From Lamellibrachia columna (taxonomy: Eukaryota > Annelida > Polychaeta > Sabellida > Siboglinidae), in contig OY759263.1 of assembly GCA_963662155.1 (NCBI GenBank), forward strand, positions 16,628,194 to 16,692,193: a stretch of 64,000 nt of DNA, given 5' to 3'. Positions 10,130 to 24,484 of the stretch are shown in pieces (the stretch's first letter is position 1; every line of letters begins with the position of its first letter). Position numbers and translations under genes: made by a program. The notes beneath the pieces were generated by a model, which was given only the letters and a program-made list of their open reading frames with translations, was not told the DNA's origin and did no database searches.

Positions 10130-11510
10130 TTCACACGTCCAATGGTTCCTCTTCCCAACACCTTTTCTCCCTATTCCCCACATTCACTGGTTCCTTCTCC
10201 AACACCTTTTCTCCCTATTCCCCACATTCACTGGTCCCTCCTCCCAACACCTTTTCTCCCTATTCCCCACATTCACTGGTACCTTTCTCCCTATTCCACA
10301 CATTCACTGGTTCCTTCTCCCAACAACCTTTCTCCCTATTCCCCACATTCACTGGTTCCTTCTCCCAACAACCTTTCTCCCCATTCCCCACATTCACTGG
10401 TTCCTTCTCCCAACAACCTTTCTCCCTATTCCCCACATTCACTGGTTCCTTCTCCCAACAACCTTTTCTCCCTATTCCCCACATTCACTGGTTCATTCTC
10501 CCAACACCTATTCTCCCTATGCCCCGCATTCACTGGTTCCTCCTCCCAACAACCTTTCTCCCTATTCCCCACATTCACTGGTTCCTCCTCCCAACACATT
10601 TTCTCCCTATTCCCCACATTCACTGGTCCTTCTCCGAACAACCTTTCTCCCTATTCCCCACATTCACTGGTTCCTTCTGCAACACCTTTTCTCCCTATTC
10701 CCCACATTCACTGGTCCCTCCTCCCAACACCTTTTCTCCCTATTCCCCACATTCACTGGTACCTTTCTCCCTATTCCACACATTCACTGGTTCCTTCTCC
10801 CAACAACCTTTCTCCCTATTCCCCACATTCACTGGTTCCTTCTCCCAACAACCTTTCTCCCCATTCCCCACATTCACTGGTTCCTTCTCCCAACAACCTT
10901 TCTCCCTATTCCCCACATTCACTGGTTCCTTCTCCCAACAACCTTTTCTCCCTATTCCCCACATTCACTGGTTCATTCTCCCAACACCTATTCTCCCTAT
11001 GCCCCGCATTCACTGGTTCCTCCTCCCAACAACCTTTCTCCCTATTCCCCACATTCACTGGTTCCTCCTCCCAACACATTTTCTCCCTATTCCCCACATT
11101 CACTGGTCCTTCTCCGAACAACCTTTCTCCCTATTCCCCACATTCACTGGTTCCTTCTGCAACACCTTTTCTCCCTATTCCCCACATTCACTGGTTCCTT
11201 CACCCAACAACTTTTCTCCCTATTCCCCACATTCACTGGTTCCTTCACCCAACAACTTTTCTCCTTATTCCCCACATTCAATGGTTCCTTCTCCCTATTC
11301 CCCACATTCACTGATTCCTCCTCCCAACACCTTTTCTCCGTATTCCCCACATCCACTGGTTCCTTCTCCTAACACCTTTTCTTCCTATTCCCCACATTCA
11401 CTAGTTCCTTCTCCCGACACCTTTTTTCCCTATTCCTCACATTCACTGGTTCCTCTTCCCAGCAGCGTTTCTGCTTATTCCCCACATTCACTGGTCCTCA
11501 TCCCAACTCT
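10130..11510. repeat. 45-bp minisatellite with 480-bp higher-order unit
   Basis: The basic unit contains CCCCACATTCACTGGTTCC and CTTCTCCCAACAACCTTTC and is about 45 bp, with variants of 24-46 bp. A block of 480 bp (about 10201-10680) is repeated directly at 10681-11160, with no difference I could find except at the junction. The unit is near a multiple of three and stop-free in several frames, so it creates a 525-codon frame at 10057-11634 and another at 10070-11314. Overlapping frames on both strands argue that they are by-products. A unit translates as a PFSLFPTFTGSFSQQ-like repeat. Confidence 0.93.
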
Positions 11511-11769
11511 TCCCCGCAGTTGGCCTCCCATCTTTCCTATATTCGCTCGTCTTTCCACTCATTGTAACATTCCTTCTTCTCCATATTCCCAATACCTCAA
11601 TGCTTGCTCTCCCCTTGTCCCTACATGGGATTAGTCTCCCACCCATACCTCACTCCCTCGCCCTCGTTTTCGCTCGTCCAATCAGCTGAAAGGTCCTACT
11701 CAGCGCGGCCAAACATCACCAGACGACGGGTCCCCCAATGTGAGGTGTGGAAGAACAATATAGCTTTCA
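11511..11769. other. Flank of minisatellite, no gene
   Basis: Diverged pyrimidine-rich continuation of the minisatellite followed by unique sequence. Nothing else was recognised. Confidence 0.5.
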
Positions 11770-11784
11770 CAAGTTTAACGTAAT

Positions 11785-11945
11785 TACTTGAACTGTGTGA
11801 GCTTAGTGAGGGTGTGTGGGTGGTAGAACGACAACTGCTAGAGGTCCACAAGTATGTGTGTCACAAAATTTGTGAGCTTAGTGAGGGTGTGTGGGTGGTA
11901 GAGAGACAACTGTTAGAGGTCCACAAGTATGTTTACAAGTATGTG
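11785..11945. repeat. Two-copy direct repeat of about 80 bp
   Basis: TGTGAGCTTAGTGAGGGTGT followed by GGGTGGTAGA and GAGGTCCACAAGTATG occurs at about 11796 and again at about 11870. It directly borders the CGGT microsatellite. Confidence 0.85.
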
Positions 11946-12323
11946 TCGGTCGGTCGGTCGGTCGGTCGGTCGGTCGGTCGGTCGGTCGGTCGGTCGGTCG
12001 GTCGGTCGGTCGGTCGGTCGGTCGGTCGGTCGGTCGGTCGGTCGGTCGGTCGGTCGGTCGGTCGGTCGGTCGGTCGGTCGGTCGGTCGGTCGGTCGGTCG
12101 GTCGGTCGGTCGGTCGGTCGGTCGGTCGGTCGGTCGGTCGGTCGGTCGGTCGGTCGGTCGGTCGGTCGGTCGGTCGGTCGGTCGGTCGGTCGGTCGGTCG
12201 GTCGGTCGGTCGGTCGGTCGGTCGGTCGGTCGGTCGGTCGGTCGGTCGGTCGGTCGGTCGGTCGGTCGGTCGGTCGGTCGGTCGGTCGGTCGGTCGGTCG
12301 GTCGGTCGGTCGGTCGGTCGGTC
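11946..12323. repeat. (CGGT)n microsatellite, about 94 copies
   Basis: An uninterrupted tetranucleotide repeat of about 378 bp with no visible substitution. Each unit has one CpG. All frames are open, giving Val-Gly-Arg-Ser or Pro-Thr-Asp-Arg repeats that I treat as artefacts. Confidence 0.98.
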
Positions 12324-12599
12324 CCTTCTTCCCATGTTCGTCCCATCTCCTCCACATTCACTCTTTCATCTCCACATGTTCACATCCTCCACTCAGCACA
12401 GTTTGTTTCCCCCACGCATTCTCACCCCTCCGCTCATATTCCCTCCCTCCCATATCCTCTCGTCCTACCTCTCAACTTCTGCTCTTCCCTCGTCTCGACA
12501 ATCGCACATCTTTCCTCCCAACATCCTCAGTCCGATATTCGCTAGTCCACATTCCCGAAAAGAGCATATTCGGTGCAAAAATATCATGACGACGACGAC

Positions 12600-12811
<212 letters not shown>

Positions 12812-12837
12812 TAAGGTGTCAACCGAGGACATTGGTG

Positions 12838-14700
12838 TGTAAGGTGTCAACCGAGGACATTGGCCAGAATACACACCTTCTAACCGAGGTCCTACCGCCA
12901 ACGTTTTTAAACGCCTACTAGTGGTTTCCTGTGTTAATTTGATGTAGACCTCGGTTAGACGTTCAGAGCCTGTTTTTGTGTGAACTGTGTGTATAACTCT
13001 CGAGTCGGCGAAATCTGTCTTCACACACTCGCTTTGACGCGCGTCCTCGGTTCTACGGTGAATATTCTGGTCCGAACCGTTGCGTCATTTCACTGTCTGC
13101 GCGACACCCACGTCCCGTATTTTTTTTTTATACTGCCATGACAAATTTACGAATATCAGATAACGCTATATCAGATAGTTATTCGACGCTTTTTGGTATT
13201 ACATACTTAAGATCTTCCACAAAATACTATGTTCTCGTCACCGACGTAATATTCGTACTTAACATGAAATCCCACAAGATACCTCATTGACATGCCCGAT
13301 GTTAAGACTCGACTTCGACTCGAACTTATTGTTCTCACTATCTATGTATTTTTTTCCATTAAAATAACACATTTTATTAATGTATTAAAAGTTCAATATG
13401 TACGCATCATTTGTTTAACGAACGTTCAATACATTATTTATTGATTCACTACAAATAAAAATCTTCAACAATGCAGCACAGGGCAAAAAATAGATGCTTC
13501 ACATCTGACCGATTCAATATTTCTTACTACACTGTGTATTCGTATATACGCAAAACGTGTCAACCGAGGACATTGGCCAGAATACACACCTTCTAACTTA
13601 ACGCCTATTTGATGTAGACCACGGTTGGCCGTTCAGAGCCTGGTTTTGTGTGAAATGTGTAGGTATATATATACATATGACTCTCGATTCGGCAAAATTT
13701 CTCTTCAAACAATCCCTTTGACGCACCTCACGAAGTAGTTGCACCTGCCCGATTTCTTTTAGATCTGAATAATTTATTCGACAAGACAAATAACATATAA
13801 AGAAATTCAGAGTACTACGAATTAATACAAAATGTATGAATTTATAACTCACGTCCCGTAATTTTTATCAGGAGCGTCTCTGATACTGCCATGACACATT
13901 TACGAATAATGGATAGAGCTTTTTGGTATTACGCATCCGTTTTTTTAATGAAGTGTCAGCAAAGATATTCCACAAAATACTATATTCACGTCACCGACGT
14001 AATATTAGGCTTACGTCGGTATGCAAATATGAATTCGGAGAGAGGCAATACTCAACATGAAATCCGACAAGATACTTTATTGATATGCCCAATATTAAGA
14101 TGGCATCCGCTACGCATTGTTTGGACTCGTAGTTTTTGGCATATTCTTAATATCAATGTACTTTTTCCATTAACATTACAATATTTATCAATGTATAAAT
14201 TGTGTACTTCAAGTTCAATATGTACGCATGATTTGTTTGACGAAATTTTCATAAATTATTTATTAATGCATTACAAATTAACATCTTCAACCGTGCAGCA
14301 CATAGCAAATTATATGCCTCAGATCTGACCGATTAAATATTTCTTGTTACACTGTGCTTTTATGTATACGCAAAACATAAAGGGTGTCAACCGAGGACAT
14401 TGGCCAGAATACACACCTGCTAACCGAGGTCCTACCGCCTATTTGATGTAGACCACGGTTAGTCGTTTCGAGCCTGGTTTTGTGTGAACTGTGTAGGTAT
14501 ATATGACTCTCGAGTCGGCAAAATATATCTTCAAACACTCGCTTTGACGCACGTCTCGATGCAGTTGCACCTGACCGATTCCTTTTAGATCTGACCGATA
14601 TAGTTGCATCAGCAATGTAGTTGTATCTGAATAACTAATTCGACAAGAAAAGTTTTAAACTGGATATGCAATACTCAGTTGCTTAACCAATTGATAATAT
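12838..14700. repeat. Diverged tandem repeat, three units of about 0.8 kb
   Basis: The landmark GTGTCAACCGAGGACATTGG recurs at about 12845, 13557 and 14384. Each copy is followed by CCAGAATACACACC, a GATGTAGACC block, CAGAGCCTG/CGAGCCTG and GACTCTCGAGTCGGC-like sequence. The second half (ACTGCCATGACA, CACAAAATACTAT, GTCACCGACGTAATATT) is present in the first two units, at about 13132 and 13886. The third is cut short by the TA tract. A short extra copy of the landmark sits at about 12817. No coding function was recognised. Confidence 0.85.
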
Positions 14701-14716
14701 AGAAAATAGATAATGT

Positions 14717-16477
<1,761 letters not shown>

Positions 16478-17205
16478 GTATGTATATACATTTTTTTATG
16501 ACATTTCAATTCCCAAACATACTTTTACATTTTTCGAACACCTCCTTTTTACAAACATACATACATGGTATTACACATAAATTAGTCCCTTCATAACTGA
16601 AATTAACAATTTATGAACCACTTGCGTTGGCATAACAATACCCATATAACCAATATATTTGCTTGTAGTTAGTGTACCAGTGACTAAAATGACCCCCCCC
16701 CCAAACATGTACTTCATTAATTTTGAAAGTGGATAGGTGAGACGACGAAAGGGTATGTGTTACAATTTCAAACAAGCTTGTTGTCCTTGTTTTAAATAAA
16801 GACAACATCAGACCAATTTACAAGCTGACACATCAGTTCAGTTTGTCTTCTGTGGGTGCACAAAGGCAGTGTTGCAATTTGTAATCTGTTTATATTAGAA
16901 GTTTGCAATTTATATGTTCTGCTCTTAGACTACTGGTTGTTGAGAGGGTTAGCACTTGCCAATATAACATGCTCAAAATCCCCTTTGAAATTTGTAATCA
17001 TACTGTTGACACCAGCTTATTCTTACACTGGTGTAGGGCTGCAGGCAGTCTGACTTGAGTCACCTTACTTCTACAGAGGAAGACTCAGCTGGAAGTTCTT
17101 CTGTTAGCACTGTCAGCCACTGGCATGGTCTTCTCACTGCATTCCATGGCTAACTGATGGATTAACTGATGAATGGTAGTTTGAGGACATGGTTTTATTA
17201 AAGAA

Positions 17206-17208
<3 letters not shown>
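16478..17208. other. No feature recognised
   Basis: Unique AT-rich sequence with a short poly-C run at about 16692. No gene was recognised. Confidence 0.5.

Positions 17209-17277
<69 letters not shown>
17209..17277. repeat. (GT)n microsatellite, about 34 copies
   Basis: Pure TG/GT dinucleotide repeat. Confidence 0.97.
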
Positions 17278-17279
<2 letters not shown>

Positions 17280-17867
17280 TGTATATGTGCGTGCGTGGGT
17301 GTATGTGTTTGTTTGTAATTGTAACACTAGTTTGTCATAAATTTAAAATATCAATCAAAAGAATTAAATAAGAAAAAAAGAAGAGACCACAGTGAAGCGA
17401 GTGACGCTTTGCCATTCTGCCTTGGGCTCGGGCAATTAGTGGAGCACTTTACAGAGTTGGTGGTGGGACCTCCTCCACAACACAGGATCTCTTTTGGTTG
17501 CTTTATTGAACTATTCAAGGGAGAGTCTATGCCGACCCTAAGCCTGTAGTCTCCCACCCGACTACTGTGACATAACCCTGTGTGTTATAGTTCTCAACCT
17601 ATTAACTATAGGAATTGCTTTTGCTTATATACTAGTCATGAACAGAAAGACGAATTTGTGGTGTGTGTGTTTTTCAAACCTGTTCAATCTAAATTTACCT
17701 GAAGTGACAACATCAAATGAAAATATTTAAACTATTTATTCATTAGAATGTTTATTATATACAGTACATCAAATTGTGATCCAGCATGAACGATAAAAAA
17801 TGCGTATATAATATTACTAATCAATTTTATTGATATTGAATTATGCATATTCAATCATAGCTATGTA

Positions 17868-17900
17868 CATCCGCCGGAAGTGGTCAACCTAAGATGGCGC
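17868..17900 (+). promoter_or_regulatory. Candidate TATA-less promoter: ETS + YY1-like motifs
   Basis: CCGCCGGAAGTGG contains the ETS/GABP core CCGGAAGTG. Thirteen bases later AAGATGGCGCC contains the YY1 core AAGATGGCG. In animal housekeeping genes these two motifs commonly sit at the transcription start, with the YY1 motif overlapping the start codon. Here the ATG of that motif opens the 83-codon frame at 17894. This is inferred from motif knowledge; no transcript evidence is available. Confidence 0.45.
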
Positions 17901-18145
17901 CTACAACAGACAAGCAGACACATGCTCTTTATTTGGCCCTTATATGTACATGTATTAGTATTACAAATATAAATATAGCGCACGTATCAAATAAGGGGCA
18001 AATATACAACGACGGCGCTTTATCATGCTGCTGTCCCCAGAAGGGGCTGTATGGAGTTAGTAATCTGAAATTTACGAATCTGTCACCATTAAATATCACT
18101 AGTAATAAATATATGCTCCAATACATTAATTGCCGGACCAATTAA
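17894..18145 (+). CDS. Hypothetical 83-aa protein at ETS/YY1 motif
   Basis: The frame starts at the ATG embedded in AAGATGGCG, a good translation context (A at -3, G at +4). The product begins MAPTTDKQTHALYLALICTC, so a charged start is followed by a hydrophobic stretch at about residues 11-22. This could be a signal peptide or a first membrane segment. A CCCP cysteine cluster follows at about residue 46. No family is recognised and no introns are needed. Because the region is AT-rich and the frame is short, it may be the 5' end of a longer spliced gene or chance. The promoter motif is the main reason for listing it. Confidence 0.3.
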   Translation: MAPTTDKQTHALYLALICTCISITNINIAHVSNKGQIYNDGALSCCCPQKGLYGVSNLKFTNLSPLNITSNKYMLQYINCRTN

Positions 18146-21141
18146 ATGTGCAACAATGGAATAGATCATATCTATATACAATACCGAACTAACATTTATG
18201 CACAAACCTAGCTTTTCATCATATAATGAGAATTAAAGCCGAAATTGTTTGAAGATGATCCCTTAGCAAGACTCGAAGAGGCACATATGACAGGTAGTCC
18301 GTTGATGAACATCTTTCATGTATCGCGTGAACAGCGACAATAAAATTATTTCCTAGAAAATAGTACTCAATATCTAAAACGGGATATGCAATACAGAGTT
18401 ATTTCACCAATTAATATATAGAAAATAAATAATATGACACAATATTGTAAGGTAGGTGGATTCGCTATAACGTAGATTAAAAATAAGTAAACAAACACAG
18501 TCATTTCAACAGTCAATACATAAATTTTAAAGCTACAAGCTATGAAGATAAAGGAAGTGCATGGTGGAATAAACTTCCATGGCCTAGCTGCTGTGATACA
18601 CATTACTCGATCATTACCAACCTCTCAGAGTGTCGCCGTTCCAGCCATGAGGGAAATGCCACCCGTGCACGGCGCTGTTTCCTGCTAGTCACTTCGATCC
18701 TGTGCACACATAAAGAACACTTTGTTTTTGTTCGTCTTTGTATTGGAACACCTTTTTCAATCTTCAAAAATGTTCCCAGACTGGCTTTCAACGTCACGCA
18801 CAACACCGCATCAAGCATACAGTGTGTGTCGTAGGCCAACAATGTGTATAGAAACTGAAGCTATGCAAACCAGCAAGTGGGGTCTTTCACAAATGGGTCT
18901 TGTCAGGTGCGTCAACTGAAGCACGAACTTCGCCTGGACTGTTATGTAAGAAACTAATTTGAAGAACGTGCTGGTCGGTCAACAGTAATTAAGCCTTGTT
19001 GGACTAGCCGCAGTTCATTTGGTGATCTCTTGAATGTTCACGGGCAGCTGTACTACTGTATTATCTGTGCTGGATATAGGCAACGAACCATGACAGGCAT
19101 ATCCTTCGACCCAACCGACGATGTTGCCCGTGTTTTCATAATAGCGTGTAAGCTGCATGTTTATGTCGGTCGATGTCAAAAGCTTCGCTTCGATTCAGTT
19201 GAAGCCGTACCACCCCTTTGTGGCTGTCACTGACCTTCAACAGCTCATTCGGAAGCGCTGTTTCAGTTGATAGGGTATTACAATCAGAATTGGGGTTAAT
19301 TACATTGTAATTAGACCATAGTCTGCCCGAAATAACCCGTGGCGCCTCTGTTGCAAGGTAAATGTGAAATCGCTTGAGATTGTCGACGGAAATACGACAC
19401 GCACTTCGCGCAAATTGTTTGCCGTGCGTTGAAACAATAGCTTGTCAATGTTAACGCGCTTATTCAAAAGAGCAGGTTCATGGATTTTATTGTGGGACAT
19501 TGTGGGAACTCATAAAACTTGAAATAGATGCACTTAAATTATATATTTTTTCCATATACTTTGGCACGTCAAACCACCGTTATAGAGCACAGGAGTCGGC
19601 GGTATCTTTAGTCTACCTCGTTTTCGTTGTCCTTCGGGGGTTATCTCAAAGCTGTTTTGGCCATATTGTCATCGTCCTTTGGCAAAACTTGGCCGATTCT
19701 TGTGGTGAACAAGTCATCCATGTTAATCTGAGCAGATACTTTCAGAAGTTCTGTTTTAGAAATCTTTTGTGGCCAAAAAAATGGCATGTTGTTTCAAAGA
19801 TATGTTGTGTGGAAGTTTGAAAATTATTTCTCATCTGCGTCAGTCAAACGCCAGCATTCTGAAACATATTGCAGAGTGGACGAGTTATGATGGCAAATAA
19901 TTTGCCTACATGTTATATGCATGCGCACCACAACTTGGTTGTCTCAAGGACAAAATAACCCTTTTTCGACCTTTTCTAAAACAAAATATCTAATAACGTT
20001 ATAAACTTTAATGATGGCTAGCGTAATTCACAGCAACATGACAATAGTACATATCAAGACATCCAGTTAACCACAGTATGACACATCATTTTTTCATTGT
20101 AAGTTATTTCCATAACGTTTATCATGTCTATGATCAGAGGTGCAATGTGTAGAGGAACAAGCGAGATATTGGCAGGATCCAAACATTGAAAAAGGGTGTT
20201 ATGTTTCCCAAAATCTAGGGCACTAGATGAAAGCCATTCAAATTTCTATCGGGGACAGCGTTTTACAATACACTGGAAATAATTGACAGATTGATAAATC
20301 TTGAATTATGTATGCCGTTATATTAATTATTAATTGAAACGGCCATTGTGCGCGAGATCTACAAATAGCTGCGTGAGTGCGTGAGATGGAAGCCAAATGC
20401 GTGAGTCTCACGCCAAATGTGTGAGACTTGGTAGCTCTGTATGACTCTTACTGTGGGTGTTATGCCCCACCTTATTTGAGGTATCCAAGTTCTCGTGATA
20501 AAGCGGTAAAATGCTCATAAAAAGCAGGAAACATCCTCCTCCGCTCATCTTTATTGGCTCCAAAGACATAACATGTGCTTAGGATGGACTCGTATGCAAC
20601 AGATAGATCGATTTTAGTGTGAATTTGTTTTGATTTTTTAAATTACAAAAACTGGACATTTCAGCCAAAAAGCGGAGGGGGAAAAGCGGTATTTCCTGCC
20701 CGAATGTTGAAACCTCAGAAAGAGTGTCCCGTGCCTCTCATACTTATCATTCATGCCCGAATCATGGTCGGATCCAGGGTGTCCATGATGTGCCCGGGAA
20801 CCCCTCAATTCCTCGAATCACAATGGCCCACGAACTGTTTATTACCTTGCATTGCAGTCTTAATTTCAGGATGTCAATGTTTCCCTGGTTTCCTCACTCC
20901 ATGCTTTGATAAAAGGTACTGGATATGGTAAGGTCGAAGTAAAACACAACAGGTGACAGAGGATACGACATTAATGTCTGATTTCGGTTTTGTGAATTAG
21001 TGATAAACGCAAATTCCAATCTCCATGTATGTGTATAATATTATACTTGTTTCAAAACGACTGGATTTTCTAACCATATTCTTATAAATATGTCAGTAAA
21101 ATCATAGAGGTTTATGTAACCTCTAATTTGGACGAAGGAAA
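18146..21141. other. About 3 kb without recognised genes
   Basis: Mixed unique sequence. Several frames of 60-106 codons exist (for example 19500-19820), but none shows a known motif or convincing splice signals. No long tandem repeats were noticed. Confidence 0.5.
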
Positions 21142-21224
21142 ATGGCTGTGGCTGAAGAACTTACCGAGTTCCAGTTGTCATCGCGGCTTTATAGTTTCCG
21201 GCGTCACACATATCTGTGTTACAG
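21142..21224 (+). CDS. Candidate first exon (MAVAEELTEFQ...)
   Basis: An ATG in a strong context (AAAATGG) opens MAVAEELTEFQLSSRLYSFR and runs 27 codons plus two bases to a donor-like ACAG/GTACAG. It sits immediately at the left edge of the 1.83 kb tandem duplication; the duplicated copy (from 23001) lacks the ATG. The splice phase (two bases over) does not fit the next candidate exon at 21422, so either the donor differs or the two are unrelated. I do not recognise the protein. Confidence 0.35.
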
Positions 21225-21421
21225 GTACAGGCTTACACGTATGTTAAACCTAATTTCCACCGTCTTACTTTCATGACGGATTAAATTTAAAGAGTGACAA
21301 AATGTCGGCGGAAAACAGTGAAATGTGCCAATAATATTATATTTATATTTGTGCATGGTTGTGGTGCGTGCGTGCGTGCGTGCGCGCTTTCTAAATGTAC
21401 TAATGTCCTTTTCGTCCATAG

Positions 21422-21532
21422 GAGGTCTCAACCGATATAGTGTAGTATTGAACAACGTGTTGCGGCATGAACCAACTGTGGACAAGTGGATCAAGTTGGT
21501 AAACATGAACAACAAGTCCCGTGATAGACAAG
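21422..21532 (+). CDS. Candidate internal exon, copy A
   Basis: The 111-nt stretch lies between acceptor TTTTCGTCCATAG and donor AAG/GTGAGG and is open in one frame. It reads GLNRYSVVLNNVLRHEPTVD, then KWIKLVNMNNKSRDRQ. Both ends are in phase 1, so it is a symmetric exon that could be duplicated or skipped without changing frame. The family is not recognised. The near-identical copy at 23260-23370 also stays open, with one Gly-to-Arg change in its first full codon. Confidence 0.4.
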
Positions 21533-22140
21533 GTGAGGCTGCTAGCAATATACGGTGAGTCTGCGAGCGAGACAAGATGGGTTGTTTTTAAAAGTTTTAT
21601 GGTCTCTTTAAATTCATAGTTCGCAATTTGAAGAAAACGAAGCAACGTGGCGAGCGTGACACGGTGAATCTGCGAGCGAGACACTGTGATTCTTGGAGCG
21701 TGACACGATGAGTCTACGAGCGAAACACGTTGTGTATGTGAGTGAGACACGGTGAGTATTCGAGCGACACGATGTGAATTGTGTCATAAGCTATGTGATC
21801 CCTTTAAAAACATGGTTCGTAATTTGCGGAACATTATAACAACATCACATTTTCATACGACACGTTTGTATAAATACACACGGACCCGCCTTGTGGATTC
21901 CAACTCAACATCACGCGTCTACATTCCAATATTCCTGGTGGTAGGTGAAAGTAAGCAAACGTTTGCAGGAATCGTGTAGAATATCATGTAATATGATGAA
22001 GGTTGATGCTTGTTTCTAAAAAAACGAGCACACACCTGTTCACCATACTACAGTGAGGAATTCAAATGACACTACAACTCCTGTCAGTGTGGTAAGAAAT
22101 AAATTTCCTCCATCCTGTACAGTTCTTGTATTTTCCGCTT

Positions 22141-22300
22141 TTAAGGCAGTGGTAGCGATGGCGTCGTTGGCCGCGTGTCTGTACGTAGGGCTACTCGATG
22201 GTTCGGACGGAGAGAACCTCATCAGCAATGTCGCGCCCTACACGCCTGCCTTCAACTGTTGGCAGTCTATCAACATTGTTTTTGAACAGAGACATAGCCA
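22141..22300 (+). CDS. Candidate exon, copy A (AVVAMASLAACLY...)
   Basis: After a pyrimidine-rich stretch ending TTTTAAG, a GC-richer open stretch reads AVVAMASLAACLYVGLLDGS, then DGENLISNVAPYTPAFNCW. It begins with a small hydrophobic segment that could span a membrane. A twin is at 23979-24138, identical in protein. No family is recognised; it is listed because its composition and openness stand out from the flanks. Confidence 0.3.
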
Positions 22301-22578
22301 TATTTGAGGACTACACAACACTTATGCTGTGCCCAGATTAAAATTTCTATGCGTGTGCCAGTGACTGTAGGATCCCTTGCGCAGGAAGACGCAATGCAAT
22401 TGTTTTGGCCGCCATTTGATGGGGAGCATGTTGTGTTTTGATTTTCTGGAGAGAAAAATTACACAATTTAACGAATTGTGTTCAGCGAGTTGATGACATA
22501 ATAAATATTAACATACTTGATTTTCGGAACTGTGTTCGCATGCTTGTAGAGTTGTGTGTGTATGTGTTTCCGTTCAGT

Positions 22579-22664
<86 letters not shown>

Positions 22665-23000
22665 TGTGCGTGTGCGTTTGCGTGTGTATCGTATACGCAC
22701 GCACGCACGCACACAGGAATACAATCGGGTATACATTGCTACGCAAGCATAACATAACGTAATTATACTTAAGTATGCATACACGTATGTCCATAAAAAA
22801 CTAGCGTTGTCCTTAATTAATCAGAACGCGTAATTTAAGTGGACACTTGAGGTTCACAACGTTCACGAAGCACACAATTATTACTAGAATTTAACAAGAT
22901 TTAACAAGATTTGCCACCCAAGCCAAAGGCCCAGATGGCAAGTGGACAAGGAAGCCATTGACTTATCGAGAGTCCAACAATGTTCATCTACTTATAACCC

Positions 23001-24416
23001 AGTTCCAGTTGTCATCGCGGCTTTATAGTTTCCGGCGTCACACATATCTGTGTTACAGGTACAGGCTTACACGTATGTTAAACCTAATTTCCACCGTCTT
23101 ATTTTCATGACGGATTAAATTTAAAGAGTGACAAAATGTCGGCGGAAAACAGTGAAATGTGCCAATAATATTATATTTATTCATTTATATTTGTGCATGG
23201 TTGTGGTGCGTGCGTGCGTGCGCGCTTTCTAAATGTACTAATGTCCTGTTCGTCCATAGGACGTCTCAACCGATATAGTGTAGTATTGAACAACGTGTTG
23301 CGGCATGAACCAACTGTGGACAAGTGGATCAAGTTGGTAAACATGAACAACAAGTCCCGTGATAGACAAGGTGAGGCTGCTAGCAATACACGGTGAGTCT
23401 GCGAGCGAGACAAGATGGGTTGTTTTTAAAAGTTTTATGGTCTCTTTAAATTCATAGTTCGCAATTTGAAGAAACCGAAGCAACGTGGCGAGAGTGACAC
23501 GGTGAATCTGCGAGCGAGACACTGTGATTCTTGGAGCGTGACACGATGCGTCTACGAGCGAAACACGTTGTGTATGTGAGTGAGACACGGTGAGTATTCG
23601 AGCGACACGATGTGAATTGTGTCATAAGCTATGTGATCCCTTTAAAAACATGGTTCGTAATTTGCGGAACATTATAACAACATCACATTTTCATACGACA
23701 CGTTTGTATAAATACACACGGACCCGCCTTGTGGATTCCAACTCAACATCACGCGTCTACATTCCAATATTCCTGGTGGTAGGTGAAAGTAAGCAAACGT
23801 TTGCAGGAATCGTGTAGAATATCATGTAATATGATGAAGGTTGATGCTTGTTTCTAAAAAAACGAGCACACACCTGTTCACCATACTACAGTGAGGAATT
23901 CAAATGACACTACAACTCCTGTCAGTGTGGTAAGAAATAAATTTCCTCCATCCTGTACAGTTCTTGTATTTTCCGCTTTTAAGGCAGTGGTAGCGATGGC
24001 GTCGTTGGCCGCGTGTCTGTACGTAGGGCTACTCGATGGTTCGGACGGAGAGAACCTCATCAGCAATGTCGCGCCCTACACGCCTGCCTTCAACTGTTGG
24101 CAGTCTATCAACATTGTTTTTGAACAGAGACATAGCCATATTTGAGGACTACACAACACTTATACTGTGCCCAGATTAAAATTTCTATGCGTGTGCCAGT
24201 GACTGTAGGGTCCCTTGCGCAGGAAGACGCAATGCAATTGTTTTGGCCGCCATTTGATGGGGAGCATGTTGTGTTTTGATTTTCTGGAGAGAAAAATTAC
24301 ACAATTTAACGAATTGTGTTCAGCGAGTTGATGACATAATAAATATTAACATACTTGATTTTCGGAACTGTGTTCGCATGCTTGTAGAGTTGTGTGTGTA
24401 TGTGTTTCCGTTCAGT

Positions 24417-24484
<68 letters not shown>

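Larger units (their letters stand above)
21167..23000. repeat. Tandem duplication, copy A (1834 bp)
   Basis: The unit starts AGTTCCAGTTGTCATCGCGG and ends CATCTACTTATAACCC, the start of a LINE 3' tail in minus orientation. It aligns end to end with 23001-24830 with few substitutions. The main difference is the GT microsatellite (22579-22661 here, 24417-24481 there). It contains two candidate exons and a (GT)n tract. High identity points to a recent event. Confidence 0.95.

Noticed and set aside
10057..11634. A 525-codon open frame over the minisatellite as a gene
   Set aside because: The 45-bp unit keeps several frames on both strands open; no start context, splice signal or known domain supports a real protein.
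11814..12545. Val-Gly-Arg-Ser and Pro-Thr-Asp-Arg repeat proteins
   Set aside because: Direct translation of the CGGT microsatellite, present in all frames of both strands.
18722..18919. Small protein in the 18-20 kb interval
   Set aside because: Short frame, no motif, no splice or promoter support.
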